Source: Spongilla lacustris (lineage: Eukaryota > Porifera > Demospongiae > Spongillida > Spongillidae). From it: a stretch of 64,000 nucleotides of DNA. A program made the position numbers and the translations under genes. Numbering within the stretch: the stretch's first letter is position 1; every line of letters starts with the position of its first letter. The stretch is taken from contig OX442421.1 of the NCBI GenBank assembly GCA_949361645.1, positions 7,022,888 through 7,086,887 of the forward strand. The letters are read 5' to 3'. Under the pieces are notes generated by a model. That model did no database searches. It was not told the origin of the DNA and worked only from the letters and a program-made list of their open reading frames with translations. Positions 1 to 12,700 of this stretch are shown piece after piece.

Positions 1-3000
1 TGGGAAATGGAGATACTGTTCAAGGCCAGCCAACACATCTTGCTGGGATTTGTAGTACAAACCATCCATCTTGTAAGGATATGGAGCTACTGTGCAGACC
101 CGTTAATCTGTCCTACCTTTCCAACCAGAAATTCTGCTGGGAGACAGAGCTTCTGACCAGACAGGCCAATCCATATTGCTGAGACATGGAGCAGGGCTAA
201 TGTTCAGAGCAGAAATCCTGTCCTGCTAGGAGATGGAACTACTATACTGGCTAGTCAACCCAGCCTGATGAGACATGCTAGTCGATGGTTTTACTATACT
301 GCCCAGACCATACCAGCCATCCTGTATGGAGATGGATTCTCTCCAGACCTGCCAACCCATCTTACTATCCCCGACCAGCCACCTTGCTGGGAGATGGAGC
401 TTCTGTCCAGATGGGTCAACCGATCCTGATGAGACATGGGGTGGGTCTAATGTTTTTTTTGCAAAACTCCAATCTTGCTAGGAGATGGAATTACTATACT
501 GGCTAGCTCAGCCAACCCATCCTGACGAGGCATACTGGAAGATGAAATTATAGCCAAGACAAGTACATGTAAGATGGAGATTCTGACCAGACTGGCCAAC
601 CCATCTAGCTTACACATGGGGCAGAGCTAATGTTCAGAACAAAAATCCCATCCTGCATGCTTGTAGATGGAATCACAATACTGTCCTGACCAGCCAACCC
701 TTCCTACTAGCCATGCTGTAGGGAGATGGAGCTCCTGATCTAATGGGCCAATCCATCACACTGAGACATGTGGCGTAGCTAATATTTAGAGCAACAATCA
801 GAAAATATAAGCCACCCATCCTGCTTAGACATGCTGGGAGATGGAATTGCTATACTGTCCAGACCAGCCAAAGCATTCTACTGTCACGATCAGCAATCCT
901 GCAGTGAGATTGAGTTCTGAGACATGAGGCGATGCGGGCTAATGTTCAGAGCAAATATTACATCCTACTAGGAGATGGAACTACTATACTGGCTAGCAAG
1001 ATGGAATGACTATATTGTCCAGACCAGTCAACCCATCCTACTACCCCAATCAGAAATTAAATTGCGCTGGGGACGGAGCTTCTGACCAGACAGGCCAACC
1101 CATCTTGTTGAGACATGAGGCAGGGCTAATATAAATTCCATCTTGCCAGGGGATGGAACTACTGTACTAGCTCGACTAATCAAACCAGCCAACCCATCCT
1201 ACTGAGACATGCTAGTAGATGGATTTACTATACTGTCCAGACCAGCCAACCCAACCTAATGTCCAAAACAGCCAACCCAACCTACTATTCCCGACCTGCC
1301 AAAATACTAGGAGATACAGATTCTGTTCAAAGGAGCCAACCCATCCTGTTAAGACATGGGGCGGGGCTGATGCTTAGAGCAAAAATCCTAACCTGCTAGG
1401 AGATGGAACTACTGACCTTCCAAACATCCCATCCTGCTACGAAATGGAACTACTGACCAGGACAAACATCTCCTCCTGCTAGTAGACTAAGACACTGTCC
1501 AATCTAGCCAGCCAATGATCCCATCCTGCTAGGAGATGGAACTACTGATCTTCCAAACATTCCATCCTGCTAGGATATGGAACTACTGACCAGGCCAAAC
1601 ATCTCCTCCTGCTAGTAGACTATGACACTGTCCAATCTTGCCATCCCAACCTGCTAGGAGATGGAACCACTGTACTATGCCAACCCATCCAGAGCAAAAA
1701 TCCCATCCTGCTGAAAGATGGGATCAAACTCATCCTCCTATCCCTGACCAGCCATGCTGTAGAGAGATGGATCTCCTGATTGGACAGGCCAACCCATCCC
1801 ACTGAGACATGTGGCCTTACTAATGTTTAGAGCAAAAATCGCATCCTGCTAGATGGAACTACTATACTAGCAAGACTAATCAACTCAGCCAACCCACCCT
1901 GCAGAGGATGGAATTACTATAATGTCCAGACCAGCCAAAACATCTTACTAATCCATTGAGCTTCTGACTTGACTTCCAGACCAAGCTACACATTGTACTA
2001 TCCCGATCAGCAATCTTGCTGGGAGATGGAGCGTCTCATTCTGCTTACACATGGGACATGGCTAATATTCACGGCAATAATCCTATCCTGCTAGGAAATG
2101 GAATAACTATACTGGCTAAGACTAGTCAGCTCAGCCAGCCCATCATGCTAGTAGATAGATTTACTATACTGTCTAGACTAGCCAACCCAACCTACTATTC
2201 CTGACCTGCCAAGGTACTGGAAGATGCAGCTTCTGTGCAGCGAAACCAACCCATCCTGCTAGGAGATGGAACTACTGACTTACCAAACATCCCATCCTGC
2301 TAGTAGACTAAGACACCAAACCTGCTAACCCATCCTGCTGGGAGATGGAGAGCTGTTGTTCATCTGAGCAATAATCCCAACCTGGTTGGAGAAGGAACTG
2401 ACCAGACAAGCCCCTGCTGAGACATGGGGCAGAGCTAATGTTCAGAGCAAAAATTCCATTCTGCTAGGAGATGGGATTTTTGGTGGAGGTATAAGGCAGG
2501 GCGAATGTTCAGAGCAAAAATCCTACTACTGTACTGCCTAGGCTAGTCAACCCCATTCATGCATCCTGCAGAGATACGCTAGGAGATGGAATTACTATAC
2601 TGTCCAGACCGACCAACACATTCTACTATCCTGATCAGCAATCCTGCTGGGAGATTGAGCTTCTGACCAGACAGGCCAATCCATCCTGCTTTGACATGGG
2701 GCAAGGCTAATATTCAGAAATCCCATCCTGCTGAAGATGGAACTTCTATACTGTCCAGACCAGCCAACTCATCCTAGTATTCCTGACCAGCAATCCCGTA
2801 GGAAGATGGAGCTCCTGATTAGACGAGCCAACCCATTGCGCTAAGACATGAGGTGGGCATATGTTCAGATCCTGCTAGGAGATGGAACTACTATACTGGC
2901 TAGACAATTGTACTAAGCCAACCCATCCTCCAGAGACATGTTGGGAGATGTAAGTACTATACTGTCCAGACCAGCCAACCCGTCCTGCTGTCCCAGACCA

Positions 3001-5020
3001 GCCATCCTGTAGGGAGGTGGAGCTTCTGATCAGTCAGGCCAACCCATCCCACTGAGACTTGTGGCGTGGCTAATGTTCAGAGTAAACATCATATCCTCCT
3101 GGGAGATGGAACTACTCATACTGGCTAGACCCATCCTGCTTGCAGATGGAGCTACTGTCTACATGGGCCAACCCATCCTAGTTAGACATGGGGCATGGCT
3201 TATGTTCATAGCAAAAATTCTTTCCTGCTGGGAAAAAGAATTATGTATTGGCTAGACTTAGCAACCCAGACAAACCATCGTGCTGCAACATGCTAGTAGA
3301 TGGATTTACAATATAGTCCAGACCAGCCAACTCAATCTACTATTCATGACCTGCCAAGATACTGGGAAATGCAGTTTCTGTTTAGGAGTGAACCCATCCT
3401 ACTAAGACATAGGGCTGGGCTAATGCATAGTGCAAACATCAGTCCAGACCAGCCAACTCATCCTACCATTGCAGACCAGCCATCCTGTAGGGAGATTGAG
3501 CTTCTGATCTGATGAGCAACCCATCACGCAGAGACATAATGTGGGCTAATGTTCAGAACAAAAATCACATCCTGCTAGGAGATGGAACTAATATATTGGC
3601 TAGACTAGTGAACTCAGCCCAACCCATTGTGCTGAGACATGCTGGGAGATCTATTTACTATACTGTCCAGACCAGCCAACACATTCTACTATCCCGATCA
3701 GCAATGCTGCTGGGAGATGGGGCATGGCTAATGTTCACAGAAATAATCCTAACCTGCTGTGAAATGGAATCACTATACTGTCCAGACCAGCCAACTCATC
3801 CCCCTATTGCTGACCAGCCATCCTGTAGGGAGATGGAGCTTCTGACCAGACAGGCAACCCATCGCGCTGAGACATAAGGCGGGATAATGTTCAGAGCAAA
3901 AATCACATCCTGCTAGGAGATGGAACTACTATACTGGATCTGGTTTGTGAGATTGAGCTCCCGATCAGACGGACCAACCCATCCCCCCACTGAGACATGT
4001 GGCGTGGCTAATGTTCATAGTTGAAATCCCATCTTGCTGGGAGATGGAACTACTATACTGGCTAGACTATCCAACCCATCCTGCTTGGCATCAAGCTACT
4101 GTCTAGATGAGCCAATCCATCCTGCATAGACATGGGGCATGGCTAATGTTCACAGCAAAAATCCTATCATGTTGGAAAATGGAATTATTATACTGTCCAG
4201 CCAACCCATCCTAGTATCTCGACCAGCCATCTTGTAGGGAGATGGAGCTTCTTAGACATGCTGGGAGATGGAATTTATAACTATACTGTCCCAACCAGAC
4301 AATACATTCTACTATCCTGATCAGCAATTAGAAGGTGCTTCTGACCAGATGGGCCAACCCATCCCACTGAGACATGTGGTAGGGCTAATGCTCTGAGAGA
4401 AAATCTCATCCAGGTGGGAGATGGAACTACTATCCATTCTGCATAAACATGCTGGGAGATGTAATTTCTACATTGTCCAGACCAGCCAACCCTTCCTAGT
4501 ATCCCTGACCAGCCGTCCTCTAGGGAGATGCGGCTTCTTACCACCGCTGAGACATGTGGCAGGACTAATATTAAGAGTAAAAACCCTACCCTGCTTGGGT
4601 ATGGAGCTAATCTCTCGTTGCGGGTGTCCTACTATATGGAATCACTATACTGTCCAGACCAGCCAACACATTTTACAATCCCAATCAGCAATCATGCTGG
4701 GAGATGGAGCTTCTGACCAGACATGCCAACCATCCTGCTTACACATGGGACACAGAGCAAAATTCTCATCCTACTGGGAGATAGAACTACTATACTGGCT
4801 AAACTATCCAACCCTACTGCCTGGAGATGGAGATACTGTTTAGATAAACCGACTCATCCTGATAAGACATGCTTGGAGATGGAATAACTATACTGTCCAG
4901 ACCAGCCAACACATTTTACTGTACCTATCAGCAATCATGCAGGGAGATGGAGCTTCTGATCAGACAAGCCAACCATCCTGCTTAGACATGGAGCAGGGCT
5001 AATGTTCAGAGCAAAATTCG
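1..5020. repeat. Degenerate satellite block
   Basis: The block is built from endlessly varied copies of a few short modules. One reads like gggctaatgttcagagcaaa, one like cctgctaggagatggaacta, and one like tgtccagaccagccaaccca. The gggctaatgttcag module recurs more than 20 times at irregular spacings of roughly 100-400 bases. This suggests a compound unit of about 200 bases or more that has been scrambled by unequal exchange. All reading frames are broken up, and the short open frames inside are repeat-driven, so I call no gene here. The left end of the block lies outside the window. Confidence 0.85.
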
Positions 5021-6424
5021 TAGTTCTCTTTCCCATTCCCAATTTTGTCCATAGTCATCTTCTTTCTTCCTGGGAGAGTGTAACTCAAGATATGCAAAGA
5101 CCACTTATACCAATGGGTGTAGAATTTCCTGGAAGAACATCTGCTGGTAACAGATATATAAATAAAGCATGATTCATTTGCCTAAAATAGGCAACAATGA
5201 GTGAGGTTGGGCCTCATGATACCCTCCACCTTGAGTGGATAATACATATATGTCTGAGAGGCAGGCATATATGGGGGACCTATTCTCAATGGCAATTGAA
5301 TCCAATTTGTGCACAAAGAAGGTAACCCCAGGAGTTTAGAAATTTGATGTTGTTTGCTTCCATATAGTCGGAAACAAACCACAAAGCATGATGTTGCTAG
5401 GCAGTGACATGTCATAAATGTATATACAAGTACAGGTTCTGATGAATGCACTTGTTTGTACTAGAGGCCAGGTACCCAATTCACACTGGTGACTGGCTAT
5501 TTTAACACCTCATCCGAGAGTAAAGTGGGTCAGAATTAGGTGAAACTAAAAAACTAAAAGATCCGCTAGCAACAGAATCACAGATACTAGTTGTAAAATA
5601 AGTAGAGGTACACTATGTTCACATACTTTATAAGCGTTATCACAGTTTTGATGCATGCACTTAAAATACATTTGTGTGGCACTACGCTTATCATTTTATC
5701 ATTTTACACCCCTTCCCTTTTTTACTGTAAATTCATAAGCATGCATAAGCCATCTGTATCAATGCTGCTCTTGGTTTCCTATAAAAATTACATGTGCATG
5801 CTGACTCGCAAAGCAGCAAAGTTAAACCGCACGCAGTAATGTATAGCGTTCTATAGACATGATAGAAATCACATGCACACAGTACAAAAATACATTGCAT
5901 ATGATTGAAAAAGCATTGAAATGCAACAATGTGCTGATTTTATATGATGATGAAGGGTAAGTGTTTCATCGGCATGGGCCACTTTAATATCACCTAATTT
6001 ATTGCCGCATCCAGCAAGTTGCATGATCTCTCACAAAATGCATCGATCCAATGTTGTCTCATGAGTTGTACTTTAACATTCCTGTATTTGAAAAGAAAAA
6101 TAACTCATCACAGATCTTATAGTATTTTTTTACATCCCTCTAAAACGGCCTAAATTTACCCACTTTACTTGCGGACGCGGTATTAAGGCAACCCAATGTA
6201 AAAAAAATGAAGAAAATAAGGTATAGAGAAAGTTGGCGGTATATATGATTTGAAGGCAATGGTGGTGTAAAAAGGAAGGGAACAAGGGATCAACGATGAT
6301 ACAATTTTTTTTTTAATTCTTGTATTTAGCAACGTAAAATCTATGTACTATAAAAGTGCTAAAAATAGCAACGTAAAATGTGCGTACTATAAAAGTGCTA
6401 AATATAGAACTTAAAAAAAAAAAT
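5021..6424. other. Intergenic, AT-rich, no gene seen
   Basis: No conserved coding segment is visible. The only structure is an imperfect 39-base tandem duplication at about 6322-6405: agcaacgtaaaat recurs at 6328 and 6367, followed each time by tactataaaagtgctaaa. It is flanked by T and A homopolymer runs. Confidence 0.6.
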
Positions 6425-7045
6425 GGATTTCGGGTTACTGACCAGACCAGCTAACCCATAGTACTGTCCTGGAATAGCTATCATGCTGTTAGAAGGAGCT
6501 TCTGACAAGCAACCCATTTCGCTGAAATATGAGGCTGGGCCAATATTTAAAGTAACTGGCTAGATTAGTCAACCCAGGCAACCCATCCTGCAGACACGTG
6601 CTGGGAGATGGAATTACTGTACTATATTGATGTGCTGTTCGGACCAGCCAACCCATTGACATTTTTATGTGATCTCACCTCTCACCAACACCACCATCAC
6701 TGGATCCGGAGAGAAGACTTATATATGACCATCCTGCTGGGAGATTGACTGTCCAGACCAGCTATGCAATCCTACTGAAGGATCCACTGAGCTGCTCCAA
6801 ACCAAAAATCCCATCATTCTTCCAGACAATCATCCTGCTGGGACATGGGGCAGGGCTAATGTTCAGAGCTAAAATCCCGGAGATGGAACTGCATACTATG
6901 CTATACTATCATACTATATACCAACACATCTTGCTGGGATATATAGTACAAATCGTTCCATCCTGTAAGTAGATGGAATGCTGGTAGATGTAATGACGAT
7001 ATTGTCCAGACCAGTCAACCCATCCTACTATGTTAATGGTTAATG
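6425..7045. repeat. Second fragment of the 1-5020 satellite
   Basis: The same modules as the first 5 kb reappear (gaccagccaacccat, ctgctgggagatgga, gggctaatgttcagagc). They are interrupted by unrelated sequence at about 6660-6725. This is probably an outlying fragment of the same block, separated by insertion or drift. Confidence 0.75.
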
Positions 7046-8463
7046 GTCCCACCCTTGCCATCTCCACAACTGTGCCTGTTATGGATGAATGCTCGAAACT
7101 CATCTGTGCAGTGTACCATCACCATCACTTGCTGAGGTCACAACACCCTGCATGCAAATAACCTTCAGGGAACTTGGGGACTAGTTATCAATTCACCATG
7201 TATCCTGCATAAGTGTTCCTGTTCTGTTTCCTTGTGTATTTATAATTTATCGTGTTCACAATTTACTAAGACACAACACATTTGGGTTTGTGTTCACATC
7301 AACATAAATGATGATCGAGGGCTAGCTCCCCCTGCCCCAAAGCTGTACTTTGTGACCTGTGTGTACACCCCACACATGATCTGAACAGGAGGGCTCCATG
7401 GGGTAGCAATAACACATTGTGTACACTGGTGAGGTACTTATAACACAAGAGGCTATAAAGTAGTCCAGCCAATGTTTAATGTGGTGTGGTGGTCTATACA
7501 TGATGGAAACCTTCTGTTCTCCATACCAACAGCCCCTAATGAAGGTGCATTCTTAAACATCACAATCATCACCATACCTACATCAGGCTACACGTACACT
7601 CATCGCCATACCCTAAACACCCCTCACACTCACCATACCTTACAATACGTTCTTCTATTTTGGCATGATTGGTCAATTTCAAAGCTGTGTAGATGTGTCT
7701 TACCTTTTAATGTTTGATCTGATACGCTGAGCAGAGTCTTTCTCGCAGGGTGCATGGGAAATAATGTTCGGACATTGGACATTTTCTGAACAACTCCACG
7801 TTTTGTCCACACAATTTCAACCTTGCCCAGACAAATACATGTACATGTATAGTGGAACATGCTTTTATTATGCTCGCAAAATACAATATATTGCATGCAT
7901 GCTTGCATACAGAGTCCAAAATCTCATGCACATATACACCGGCTTATGAGGAAGAGTTGAAGTGTTCTCACACATGCAGTATACACAACAATGCCAACTC
8001 AAGTTCAACAGCTAGCTGAACACAAATATTTGATATTGTTGGGGTGAAAGACTATTTGAAAGAGTGACTGAGGAGTCGTCGGTATTGATGTACCAGTACT
8101 ACATTAGCTCAGTTGATGCTCTCACCTACTAAATGTAGCTTCCTGCAAGTGACTGTTCAAATTTTGTTCTTTGGATCAAGCCAACACCACTTATTAAATG
8201 GCTATTATTATTGGAAAGGTATACAGAATACATTTAAAATACATTTTAAAAATACGTACCAGTACTTTGCCCATATTGCCTCCAAAGTGTTGGTAACATA
8301 TGATTATTTCTCATTGTGAGAAGAGCTATTATTATTTCTTTTTAAAAAAGGAAAATCTTATACCGGTATTATCAATTAAGCAACGTCAACCTTGTCACAT
8401 ATACAACTTAACCTTTCAATAGCTCTATAATAATAATAACTGTCCATGTGGCGCTGGTAAATA
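7046..8463. other. Intergenic region upstream of the RBM34-like gene
   Basis: I see no coding segment supported by homology. The stretch is AT-rich with scattered acatgtacatgt-type words that recur across the window. The last few hundred bases should contain the promoter of the gene starting at 8464, but no clear TATA element stands out. Confidence 0.5.
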
Positions 8464-9552
8464 ATGGCCTCAGAATTAGCTGCACTGTTCGATTCTCATA
8501 GTGCTGTTGCGCCTCAATACAAAGCGGTTCGACAGAAGGAGATACTGAAAAACAAGCCCGGCACGGAAGCAGTTGTCGCCGGGGTCACGGACTCTCCACA
8601 CAAAGGGCCAGAAAGGCGCGAAGCTAAAACTAAGAAGAAACCAAGTCAACCTGACCCCCGGGACGAAAGAACTGTCTTTGTAGGAAGCCTCCCAATTAAC
8701 TACACAAGAAAACAAGTGAAGCACCTGTTAAAGCAATACGGAGCGGTAGAATCCGTAAGGCTCCGTTCGATGCTGGTGGACAAGGGAAAGCTGCCCGCGA
8801 AAGTAGCCATGAAAACACACAAGCAGCTCGCTGGAACCACTTTAAACGGGTACGTGGTATTCGAGCACCAAGAAGACGCCGAAAAGGCGCTGGCCCTAAA
8901 CGGTACCTTGCTCGAAGGGAGGCACCTCAGGGTTGACATCGCTGGGAGAAGCGGTGCCCACCAACACAAGTGCTCCGTATTCTTGGGCAACCTTCCGTTC
9001 ACTGTTGACGAGGAAGCCGTGAGGGGACAGTTTTCCGACTGCGGGGACATCGAGTCGGTGCGTCTCGTGCGGGATGCAAAGAGTGGTGTGGGCAAGGGTT
9101 TTGGTTTCGTGACTTTTAAGGACAGGAGCGGTGTGCTGTTTGCACTGAAGAAAAACGGGAAGGCGGAGCTTGAGGGGCGGAGTTTAAGGGTGCGTAAATC
9201 AAAAGAGAATGCACCGAAAAGCTCCTCTGGAACACCTCAAGGAAAACCATCGCCTGGCACAAGGACTCGGCTTAGACCCAATGGCTCAGGTCCCAATGGT
9301 AAGACATTTTGTAGACCTGGTCAGAAGAAGTCTGGGAACTCTACACAGACAGAAGGACCAGCTGGGAAGCCTCAGAAGTTAAGAGAGCAGTTTCCAAGGC
9401 CAGTGAAGGCCATGCAGTCTCAGGGTGTAGGGATGAACCTAAAGAAGTCTCACTCTCAGAAAGAACACGGAAGGTTTCACAAAATTAAAACTGATAATCA
9501 TTCTCAGACTAGTACTGGTCCAAAGAGAAAACTCAAGCGAAGCCAGAAGTGA
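8464..9552 (+). CDS. RBM34: RBM34/Nop12-like RNA-binding protein
   Basis: A 362-residue protein encoded in one exon. It has two RNA-recognition motifs. RRM1 spans about residues 70-158, with RNP2 VFVGSL at 71-76 and an RNP1-like LNGYVVFE at 127-134. RRM2 spans about 171-244, with RNP2 VFLGNL at 172-177 and RNP1 GKGFGFVTF at 210-218. A lysine/arginine-rich, low-complexity tail runs from about 245 to the end and resembles a nucleolar targeting region. The order of basic N-terminus, two RRMs separated by a short linker, and basic tail matches metazoan RBM34 and yeast Nop12. Those act in the nucleolus on pre-60S ribosomal RNA. The ATG at 8464 is the first in frame and starts a typical RBM34-like N-terminus. 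The gene is convergent with FIG4; their stop codons lie about 230 bases apart. Confidence 0.88.
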   Translation: MASELAALFDSHSAVAPQYKAVRQKEILKNKPGTEAVVAGVTDSPHKGPERREAKTKKKPSQPDPRDERTVFVGSLPINYTRKQVKHLLKQYGAVESVRLRSMLVDKGKLPAKVAMKTHKQLAGTTLNGYVVFEHQEDAEKALALNGTLLEGRHLRVDIAGRSGAHQHKCSVFLGNLPFTVDEEAVRGQFSDCGDIESVRLVRDAKSGVGKGFGFVTFKDRSGVLFALKKNGKAELEGRSLRVRKSKENAPKSSSGTPQGKPSPGTRTRLRPNGSGPNGKTFCRPGQKKSGNSTQTEGPAGKPQKLREQFPRPVKAMQSQGVGMNLKKSHSQKEHGRFHKIKTDNHSQTSTGPKRKLKRSQK

Positions 9553-9562
9553 AAACACGTAA

Positions 9563-9581
9563 CCCCCCCCCCCCCCCCCCC
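9563..9581. repeat. Poly-C run of 19 bases
   Basis: An uninterrupted run of 19 C residues begins 11 bases after the stop codon of the RBM34-like gene, probably in its 3' untranslated region. Runs like this are prone to sequencing slippage, so the exact length is uncertain. Confidence 0.9.
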
Positions 9582-9781
9582 TTTTCTTTTAATTTGACTC
9601 AAAGACTGATCATGTCATGTCAAAGCCATATATCAGTTGGTAACAATATACATTTATAGCGTAGAGGAGCACTGAGTGTACTTGTACATACATGTACTGA
9701 AATGATGATGAATGGACGGGAAGAAAGAGTGGAGGACTGCCAATGCACAGTAATGAATGTGTTTATCACATGCAGCACGCG

Positions 9782-12700
9782 TTAGCTGTTAATCTGTCTT
9801 GTACGCTGTGGCAGCTGGTTCAACCCCATCTTGACGTATAGCATGTACTGCTCCATCGATTCCTTGCTTGGGGACGGCAGAACTCCAGTTGCTGCAATTC
9901 GGGCAGCTTCCTCATATATGGCTTCGTCCTGTCGAGACACGATGGGTGGCTCTATAGAGAACACACTCTCCTTGTAAGGATGGCTAGGTTCCCTGCGAAC
10001 CCAGTGAAGATAAAACGAATGCGGGGGTATAAATGGACCCCAGACCAAAACTAAACGCGGCTTGCAAATAATGGACGTACTTACCACATGGCCAGTTCAG
10101 CCTTGGCAGCCTGAGGAGTGAGTTCGCAGCTAGGTGGTTCGCTTGTAAGCGTACGAGAGTAGAGACTTGCATACCTGTGGAAGCACAGTATGCGGATAAA
10201 ATGTCTTCTACATAATTAAAAAGCGCTAAAAAAAAAAAAAAAAAAAAAAGACTAACAAGCAAATAAGTATATTTTATACTAAAGTACAGTACTTCCAAAT
10301 TGCCACGATGCACAAACCGTTCATATAATCTCATGTCCTCCTTCGAAGGATCTCTCAGTTCGAACCCGTACGTCTCCATAGTGGTGACCTCTGCTGTGTG
10401 TGAGAGTCATACGTATGGCTTTACATGTAGGTTGTGTATTTCTCACCATTGGTTTGTGCGCCCGTGACACTTGAATCTACGCTGGGCCCGCTAACAGTTG
10501 CCATTGGTTGCCATTTGTCCCTCACCACAAAGGGGCTGGAATCCGCATGGCTTCTGTGGGCGAGAACAAAACAGCATGTTTGACGAAGACACACCTCACT
10601 GCTGGACTCACTGCACTGATTGGGAAAGGTTCCATGACAGCAGTGAGTCAAAGTCTGTGAGTTCAAATGTTTTATAGACCTCATCAAAACTATCCGTGGA
10701 TGTGTTCAGTCTTGTCTGATTTTTGTGATTCTGCTCATTCTTCTTATTCTTAATACTGCCCACCACTTTTCTCTGTGCTGCATGAAGGGTAAATGCATTT
10801 TACGTAAGCTTTGTAGCAGTCACTGACCTTGGTGGAGGGGGAGTGGCAAGGACCTTAGAAGACTGTCTGTCCACCATTTTGTGTGGCTGCAAGCCATGTA
10901 GCCTTTTAGTACCAAGTATGGATCTCTACGTACTAGTGCAGACCTTGACTCACGTGGTCCTGATGTTGGAGGGGCTCTGGCCAAGGTGTGATGGAGGTAG
11001 TAGTCTGTGGGGAGGTCCCAGATGTCAGTGGTGCCATCTTTGGGCTTGAAGACTCCCAGGAACACATTGATGGCCATCTGCTTGTCATTGTCTGAAGAGA
11101 GAAATAGGCAGACAAAGTTATTTATAATAATGTTTTGTCTTGGGGGCAGGCTATGAGATCACCACCTCCCATCTTTGGGGGCAGGCTATGAGGATCACCA
11201 TTTGGGGGCAGGCTATGAGGATCACCACCTCCCATCTTTGGGGGCAGGCTATGAGGATCACCACCTCCCATCTTTGGGGGCAGGCTATGAGGATCACCAC
11301 CTCCCATCTTTGGGGGCAGGCTATGAGGATCACCACCTCCCATCTTTGGGGGCAGGCTATGAGGATCACCATTTGGGGGCAGGCTATGAGGATCACCACC
11401 TTCCATCTTTGGGGGCAGGCTATGAGGATCACCATTTGGGGGCAGGCTATGAGGATCACCACCTCCCATCTTTGGGGGCAGGCTATGAGGATCACCACCT
11501 CCCATCTTTGGGGGCAGGCTATGAGGATCACCACCTCCCATCTTTGGGGGGCAGGCTATGAGGATCACCACCTCCCATCTTTGGGGGCAGGCTATGAGGA
11601 TCACCACCTCCCATCTTTGGGGGCAGGCTATGAGGATCACCACCTCCCATCTTTGGGGGCAGGCTATGAGAATCACATCTTAGTAAAAGTGGTGGCAGTG
11701 AAGAAGAAAGAAAAGACAATAGTCTTTTTAAGAGTGGACGCAAAAACGCAGCGTATTTAGATGAAATGGCTAAGCAACCACCTTTTGCTTCTAATTACAT
11801 GAATCTCATGTATATGTCAGGTTTATTTGTGGTTAGGATAATGGAAGCCATATGCAGTAGCAGCCATGCCTCATACCCATCACTGCTTTCCTTTTCCACA
11901 CACATACCAGTCACACACCCACTCCCTCACTCTCCACGTCCATGCAGTCATATCATCTTGTCTTCTGCCACTGCATTCCCTTCACATTTCCTCTAACCAC
12001 ACACACACAACCCTCCACCCTCCCTCCATGTCACCCACCTGTGAACGCATTCCGATAATACCTCTGTATGGTCTGAAGGAGGTCTCTTCCCTTGGTCCCC
12101 ATGTGTGCTGACCCATCATATGTTTGGACTCTAGGTGGAGCAGCATACATGTACCCATAGCAAGGTGCCTGCACACAGGGGGCCTACCTATGGACCAGCT
12201 GAGACCCTCCATACTGGCCTGCCACTGTGTCCCCAAGGTCATCATATGCCCTCTCTAGGATGCTATGTACAGTGAGATACACAATGTAAAAGGGAAGGGG
12301 AGGAGGAGAAAAAAAAAGGAGAGGGGAAGAGATAAAAGGGAAGGGGAGGAGGAGATAAAAGGAGAGGGGAAGAGATAAAAGGGAAGGGGAGGAGGAGATA
12401 AAAGGAAAGGGGAAGAGATAAAAGGGAAGGGGAGGAGGAGATAAAAGGAAAGGGAGGGAAAGCGGAGGAGGAGATAAAGGGAAGGGGAAGAGGAGATAAA
12501 AGGAAAGGGAAGAGGGGATAAAGGAAAGGGGAGGAGGAGTAAAGGGAAGAGGAGGAGGAGACAAAAGGGAAAGGGAGGAGGAGATAAAGGGAAGGGGAGG
12601 AGGAGACAAAAGGGAAGGGGAGGAGGAAATAAAGGGAAGGGGAGGAGACAAAAGGGAAGGGGAGGAGACAAAAGGGAAGGGGAGGAGGAGACAAAAGGGA

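Noticed and set aside
11122..11760. Long open frames on both strands with [16 protein letters not shown] repeats
   Set aside because: The unit lengths are multiples of three, so frames stay open by arithmetic; the block lies in a FIG4 intron.
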